NCBI GenBank assembly: GCA_021464525.1 | Contig: JADRCO010000440.1 | Location: 1 to 33,751, forward strand | Direction: 5' to 3' | DNA from: Rhizophagus sp. LPA8_4_AMF | Lineage: Eukaryota > Glomeromycota > Glomeromycetes > Glomerales > Glomeraceae | DNA: 33,751 nucleotides | Shown: positions 29,086 through 33,751 of the stretch, one piece after another | Position numbering within the stretch: the first letter of the stretch is position 1 | How the letters are laid out: each line of letters begins with the position of its first letter | Notes under the pieces: model-generated | What the model was told of the DNA's origin: nothing | The model's input: only the letters and a program-made list of their open reading frames with translations | Databases searched by the model: none | Program-made: the position numbers and the translations under genes

Positions 29086-30444
29086 AAATTCTGTTGTCCA
29101 AATATATTCGTCATTATTACTAATATCAAGTAATAAAATATGAACTTCGTCATAATAAAATAACCCTATCGAAATTTCAAAAATCATGTAAGATACGGTA
29201 TATAATCATACTCATATTTTTTTAATAAGAAAAAAGTTTTTTTTATAATTAAGATCAATATTTATCGAAAGTTACAACCATGTACTTTCCAATTACGTTC
29301 GCTTTATAATCACTTCGAGCTGGAAAATTTCCAGAGACTTTTGGAATATACCATTCGAAATTTTTTATTTCCAATATATAAAGTGCGTCTTCTCCTGGAA
29401 TAAGTTCCATAGTATTTAAATTCATACCTCCAAAAACTATTACTCGTTAACCATCCAATGCTATAATTACGATAATATAATATTACTATAGTCGTAACAT
29501 TTATAAATACTTATTTAAAAATTTTTTATATACTTACCTAGAACAGCGGAAAAATCTAATCGATTAGAAGGTATGTTTCCTATAGTTTTCTGTATTTGAA
29601 ATATATCAGAAACAGTTTCTATTTGATTTTATTATCATATAACTTACTTGAACACGCCATCTATCTTCAATTGTATTGTATAAAAGGACCTATTTACACA
29701 TAAATGAAAAATTTTAGAAAATCTTAACCACATAAATGTAATAATATTGTCCGCTTGAAAGTTAAACTATTAACCTCACTTAGGTTTGGGTCGGCTCCAT
29801 CCGAATCACCTAAATATAAACTTTAATAATCAATGAAATTAATGCGAATATTAAATGGATATAACCAATTCGTTTACTTACTAAAATTAATGATATTTTG
29901 GTCTGGTAATAAAACAGCGACATAAAAGTTCATATATATATTATAAATAGAACTCTTTTTCCATAACATTAATTCTATTGTGTCAAACACGATCATCCGA
30001 TAGAAAATATCTTCAAGTATATACATTTGTCCGCTATGATCAATAACTCCACTTACAGTGAGAGGGAAAATTCGTTTCTGACCGGGTACCTCAGGAACAC
30101 TCCACAAGTTATTTTGCGCATCAAATATATGAATCAAAGGAAAATTACTATAACTACTATCTTCATTGTATTGCACTCCCCCCGTATAAAATTAATGAAT
30201 TGTTATTTGCACCACCATTAACAGATGTAGCACCCCAATGTGCTTCAAGTGTGTTAATATCCGTCAAATCGTTCCATGACGGTTTTAAGGTGGTGAATGG
30301 AGATGAAACATCAAGGTAAAAAAATTCTTTTTCTACTTTCTCACCAAATCCACCTAAAATAAATAGTTTGTTGTCGACAACCGTAGCAGTATGTTCAAAT
30401 CACTTTTCTGGCTTAAAAGGTGGATTATTCACTCCAATTAATAA
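29086..30444 (-). pseudogene. Kelch-repeat (galactose oxidase-like) pseudogene
   Basis: Minus-strand pieces spell a Kelch beta-propeller: HTATVVDNKLFILGGFGE with EFFYLDVSSPFTTL; HWGATSVNGG with SLILYGG; HIFDAQNNLWSVPEVPGQKR with GVIDHSGQMYILED; LLYNTIEDRWRVQ; GNIPSNRLDFSAVL with RVIVFGGMN; and LLLDISNNDEYIWTTEF. Each shows the Kelch pattern of a Gly-Gly pair and a later Tyr/Trp spacing. Short introns with GTAAGT donors (for example at 29881 and 29653) separate the pieces. Breaks: a TGA where Trp is expected (before FEHTA), a frame change at the G6 run near 30180, a TAA in LDG-RVIVF near 29450, and another stop soon after MVVTFDKY. The first exon with a signal peptide and the C-terminal membrane segment usual in this fungal family are not found. 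It is a dead member of a large family whose proteins probably mediate protein binding at membranes. Confidence 0.8.
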
Positions 30445-31251
30445 CTGAAACAAAAATGAGAACACATAAAGGTATGACAACATAATTTGAAGAATTTATT
30501 ATTTCTAATTTGTTTTTCTTTTCTTTTTTTTAAAAAAAAAAAATTTGAATGTTTATTATTGAAAAGAGGAAATGTTACTTTAAAAAAGGATTTATTATTG
30601 CCTTTTTCAGCTCAAAAACGGAAATAATGGATTCTTATCTGTATTTCAACTCAGTATAAAAAATCAAATGCAAAGACATTTTTTTTAAGGAATTTCAACA
30701 ATCATTTTAAACATTTATAGTTTCTATTTTAAAGATTAGGTATAGATGCTCAACGCCCAATGCACTTGTACTCATTGTACGCATTGATTATCATGAAATT
30801 TTTAGGTAGATCGGTCACCGTAATTTCATATGGATTAGTTCAGAAATATGATATCCTACGTGAGAATTTTGTGGATCTATGCCGAAAATACCTTATGTTT
30901 TGTCAGAGTATTTGGAAAATATTGGAACTATTCAGATTTCCACATAATTCCACAATATTTGATGTGGATTTCCATGTGGATTTTACGTGGAAAAATTTTC
31001 TGATGATAAAGATAAAGACCTTCTGTACTTCCCTATGAAAAATTTTATTCATTATTTCTATAAAAACTCCGTAAAATAAGCCATTCACAGATCCATTCAC
31101 GGAAAATGTAAATAATTCAATAAATTCCGTGATATAAGGTTATTAATTGGAATATAAAAACGTTTTACAGGATTTTGTTCAAGAGTCACGCATATTTAAA
31201 TGTGATACATCTGTGCAACAATCGAACATGAACAAGAACACAATGAATGTG
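30445..31251. other. Spacer with a short palindromic block
   Basis: No gene supported; frames at 30760-31038 (plus) and 30903-31100 (minus) overlap a palindromic block and are not credible. About 30938-30996 contains TTTCCACAT and TTCCACA facing TGTGGATTTCCATGTGG and GTGGAAA, an inverted array that may be a MITE fragment. Confidence 0.4.
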
Positions 31252-32587
31252 CTAGGAGGTTAAGCGGGCGAGTACGACATCATCATTATCACATGTAGAA
31301 GCATCTACAGATCTCTCACCAATCTCTAGATCTAAAGCTTCGACAATCAAGTTCTTCTTAAAAGAGATCTGAGTGGTCACCTAAGGAATCATCAGTTGTT
31401 GCACAATCCGAGGATTCACCTGCGTAGAAACACCTGTGGTTTCTAGGCCTGTAACACCTACACTTCCCTCTTTTTCAAAAAGTGCGAATGTTATTAATGT
31501 CACTATTATTATGGCAGTGGTGATTCCAAAGGAATGGTTCAGACGAGCCTGTTGTTCACTTTCGTGTTCATAGTTAGTTAAAGTTATCCCTGACTTTGCC
31601 AGAAATTTCACCTAAGTATCTCGAATAGTTTTCACAAACAACTATCTTTTCACTTCAGGTTACCTTGGTATCCAGAAGGGTGCAAACCTAGCTATTATTT
31701 TTTCATAATTGTAACGGAATACAGAAGCACATGTAATATTCATTAATATGTCACTTGTAAAAACACACATACAGAGTAAAAACCAATAAATTCTTTATTA
31801 AAAGTATGTTCCGGCTCAGAACAGATCACGTGATTGAGGCGTAGTAATTTTAATCCTCCAAATTTTTTTATATATATACGACCTCTTCTCATTAGATCTA
31901 AAAAGCTTAATGCGGTAAAAGATTTGATATGACGAATCTTATCTTCCCCTAACAAGTTAAAGATGTCATAAAATTTTCTGTCTTTATCTGTTCTCTTGTG
32001 TATCATAACCTCATTTATATTTTCCAGAAATGTTTCTTTGTTCAGCTTTGTATGCGCTATTTGTGGTGGATTGCTTTGCAAAAGTATAGCGAGTTGCTTT
32101 GGTAGAGCTTTTTTAAACTGAAAATAAACCTGAACTAACTCCCTATTAGCTTTATCCCCACTCATTCCTGCAACATCAATATTATAATATAACATTGCCG
32201 AAGCAACAACTAACATGTTACATGATGCGAATAAAAAATTCTAATTATTGGGGGAAGATAATCTGCTAAATTTGTTTGTCTTTGATCATCTGTTATCAAA
32301 GATAATGACTGTAAGACATTAGAATTCTAACGTTATAATTACTCACACAGCTCCTTATATAGTCCGCAAGTTTCAATGCAGGTCTCATTTTCACTCCGAA
32401 TTCCCTGGATTCCTGTCTGGTTAACTTGAGAAATAAATGTCCGGTGATTTTTCCTCAAGCGGACAAGCCTCGTAAAAAATTTATCACCAAGTTCTACGTG
32501 TCTTAATTTGGAATCTCCCGCAAAAATTGATAAGACTTTCTGTTTCATATTCTTTTAATCTGCTAGCTAAAGTGGAGGTGAAAGACA
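31252..32587 (-). pseudogene. Decayed multi-exon gene with one membrane segment (family unknown)
   Basis: On the minus strand several coding pieces lie in order. An ATG at 32587 opens MSFTSTLASRLKEYETESL. After a frame change near a T5 run comes VRLRKNHRTFISQVNQTG to a GTGAGT donor at about 32345. Behind an AACAG acceptor follows NLADYLPPIIRIFYSHHVTC, which ends in a TAG. Then 32216-31743 is open for 157 codons (MLYYNIDVAGMSGDKANREL). A nearby frame continues with NITCASVFRYNYEKIIARF and APFWIPR. The last part, 31611-31252, holds a membrane helix (GITTAIIIVTLITFALF) and a polar tail that continues past a TAG at 31381 (TTQISFKKNLIVEALDLEI) to the final stop. At least three breaks are needed, so it is probably a pseudogene, although wrong intron guesses could account for some of them. 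I do not recognise the family. Confidence 0.5.
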
Positions 32588-33249
32588 TTTTACTTTCCTA
32601 AATACAAGAGCCCATAGTGAGAAAAACTCGTTTGCATATAAGCATGATTTCTGGCATATACATACCTATCCTTTGATAATTTTTTCGTGAGAAGGTTTTT
32701 TGTGGGAAAGTTGGCTGAACTTCCACATACTCCTATATGCTTTATATCTTGCTGGGGAAAAAGATAAGGAGATAAGGAGAGTGATTAACCATTATCGTAT
32801 GATGTCAAGAAAGCTTTGAAAGCATATGAGTATGGAAATTCATACCTCTTCACATGAAGTTCTACTCTGCAAGACGCAAAGACAGTTAACCCTTGTAGAT
32901 CTCGAAATTGCAAAGTTCTCAGCCCTTTATAACATATGCTTTTGTTGTCATTATTTACTTATGTGGCAATCCTGTACCATAATTAAGCATTTTTTCACCT
33001 TTTTCTCACATTTATTCGGGAAAAAAATGGAGGTGCTGGTTAACCATAACTTCTTTCGATTATATGCCAAACTAATATGTCGCACAGACCTGTCACTTAT
33101 TTTGTCACACGGGATTGATAGGAGTACATGCATTGTAGTCCAGCAAAAAAAATGTTCTGAGCTGATGATCATTGCTCCGGGTTGATGATCAGTATTCCGG
33201 ACTCAAAATTTTTCATATTTTTTAAATATATTACTTAATTATAGCAATC
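32588..33249. other. Intergenic DNA
   Basis: Two overlapping open frames on opposite strands (32826-33185 plus, 32951-33172 minus) have no recognisable domains, and neither is preferred. Nothing else seen. Confidence 0.4.
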
Positions 33250-33381
33250 ATGACAAGTAATACTAATAATAAATCTGATCAAAGCAAAACACTTGCTCAA
33301 TTATATGAAGTGCTTTTATTATATAAGTAGAAGGATATAAAGCTATTCAAGAAAAACTTGGTATTAATGGTTGTTGTTAGA
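33250..33381 (+). pseudogene. Short coding-like relic at the window edge
   Basis: ATG at 33250 opens MTSNTNNKSDQSKTLAQLYE and stops at TAG 33328. A second frame right after it reads GYKAIQEKLGING to about 33380, and a third stretch near 33400-33440 reads TGGTQDQWQSLPSSG. The pieces look like one protein broken by small indels, or exons of a small gene with unrecognised introns. Family unknown. Confidence 0.25.
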
Positions 33382-33478
33382 TTTGGTAAAGGTATAATAC
33401 CAATACAGGAGGAACTCAAGATCAATGGCAATCACTTCCTAGCAGTGGCATATAGGGATGGGGTCGTTTGATTATGTA

Positions 33479-33681
33479 ATTTTGAGTGGTTTTTGGAACC
33501 GATCAAAATCTCGTGAGTTTCGAACTTATATGAGCCAAAAATCTTATTGGGAATAGAGAAACACTAATATTTTTACAATAAATAAAAAAAAAGAAAATTT
33601 ATAAGTCAAAAACAATTTTAATAGCTTTTAAAAATTGAACTGAACCAGGTCCGAACCGGTTCCAAAAACTGGTTCAAAATA
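33479..33681. repeat. Fold-back repeat with GGTTTTTGGAACC ends
   Basis: ATTTTGAGTGGTTTTTGGAA at 33479 returns as reverse complement at 33659-33681 (TTCCAAAAACTGGTTCAAAA), with a few mismatches. About 200 bases long and without coding capacity; possibly a MITE. Target duplication not clear. Confidence 0.5.
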
Positions 33682-33751
33682 TGATCAACGTCAAAATTAT
33701 GATGATCATGAACCAACTATTGATTATTAACCAATCAAAATTTTTTTAATT

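Noticed and set aside
30760-31100. Overlapping plus and minus frames of 92 and 65 codons
   Set aside because: They overlap a palindromic block, which explains openness on both strands; no recognisable domain.
32826-33185. A 119-codon plus-strand frame
   Set aside because: Cys/Phe/His mix without motif; an open frame of 73 codons exists on the other strand over the same bases, so neither is preferred.

Overview
The window looks like a nuclear segment of an AT-rich fungal genome, most likely an arbuscular mycorrhizal fungus of the Rhizophagus type (Glomeromycotina). This is inference. It rests on the very low GC intergenic DNA, short GT-AG introns with GTAAGT-like donors, a decayed Kelch-repeat gene whose wording matches the large Kelch families I know from that lineage, and heavy occupation by a LINE and short inverted-repeat DNA elements. 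There are no rRNA or tRNA genes, no CRISPR array and no bacterial-style operon.

Layout. 1-5340: AT-rich DNA holding a fold-back element (676-1192), two simple repeats and weak coding relics around 3.8-4.6 kb. 5353-14311: one nearly full-length LINE, with an intact ORF1 (coiled coil and zinc knuckle), an intact ORF2 core (APE endonuclease plus reverse transcriptase), then a broken 3' coding part (Cys cluster, RNase H, CCHC finger), a T-rich 3' UTR and an (AAAT)n tail. A 285 bp pogo/Tigger-type MITE sits inside the LINE and is therefore younger. A 12 bp candidate target-site duplication flanks the LINE.

14.4-22.8 kb: a local family of short Asn/Gln/Ser/Thr-rich proteins that I do not recognise. 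It has two open copies (A, 14400-14930 minus; B, 19358-19915 plus), one broken copy (C, 22146-22645 minus) and a remnant of the 5' end only (D, about 18216-18360 minus). All four share the roughly 100 bp upstream of the start codon. Between them lie tandem and inverted duplications, a two-piece minus-strand coding relic (16501-16982), another relic (20450-20890) and a hAT-type MITE with an 8 bp target duplication.

23-33.7 kb: a second pogo-type MITE; a three-exon gene for a 126 aa secreted protein (25625-26170 minus), the best host gene in the window; another TA-flanked MITE; a Kelch-repeat pseudogene (29086-30444 minus); and a decayed gene with one membrane segment (31252-32587 minus).

The genes do not form a pathway. 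The window reads as a repeat-rich accessory region in which a small gene family and a candidate secreted protein sit among mobile elements and decaying genes. The most unusual points are the local family with its conserved leader, the hairpin plus T15 tract between LINE ORF1 and ORF2, and an apparent excess of CACGTGA sites in intergenic DNA.
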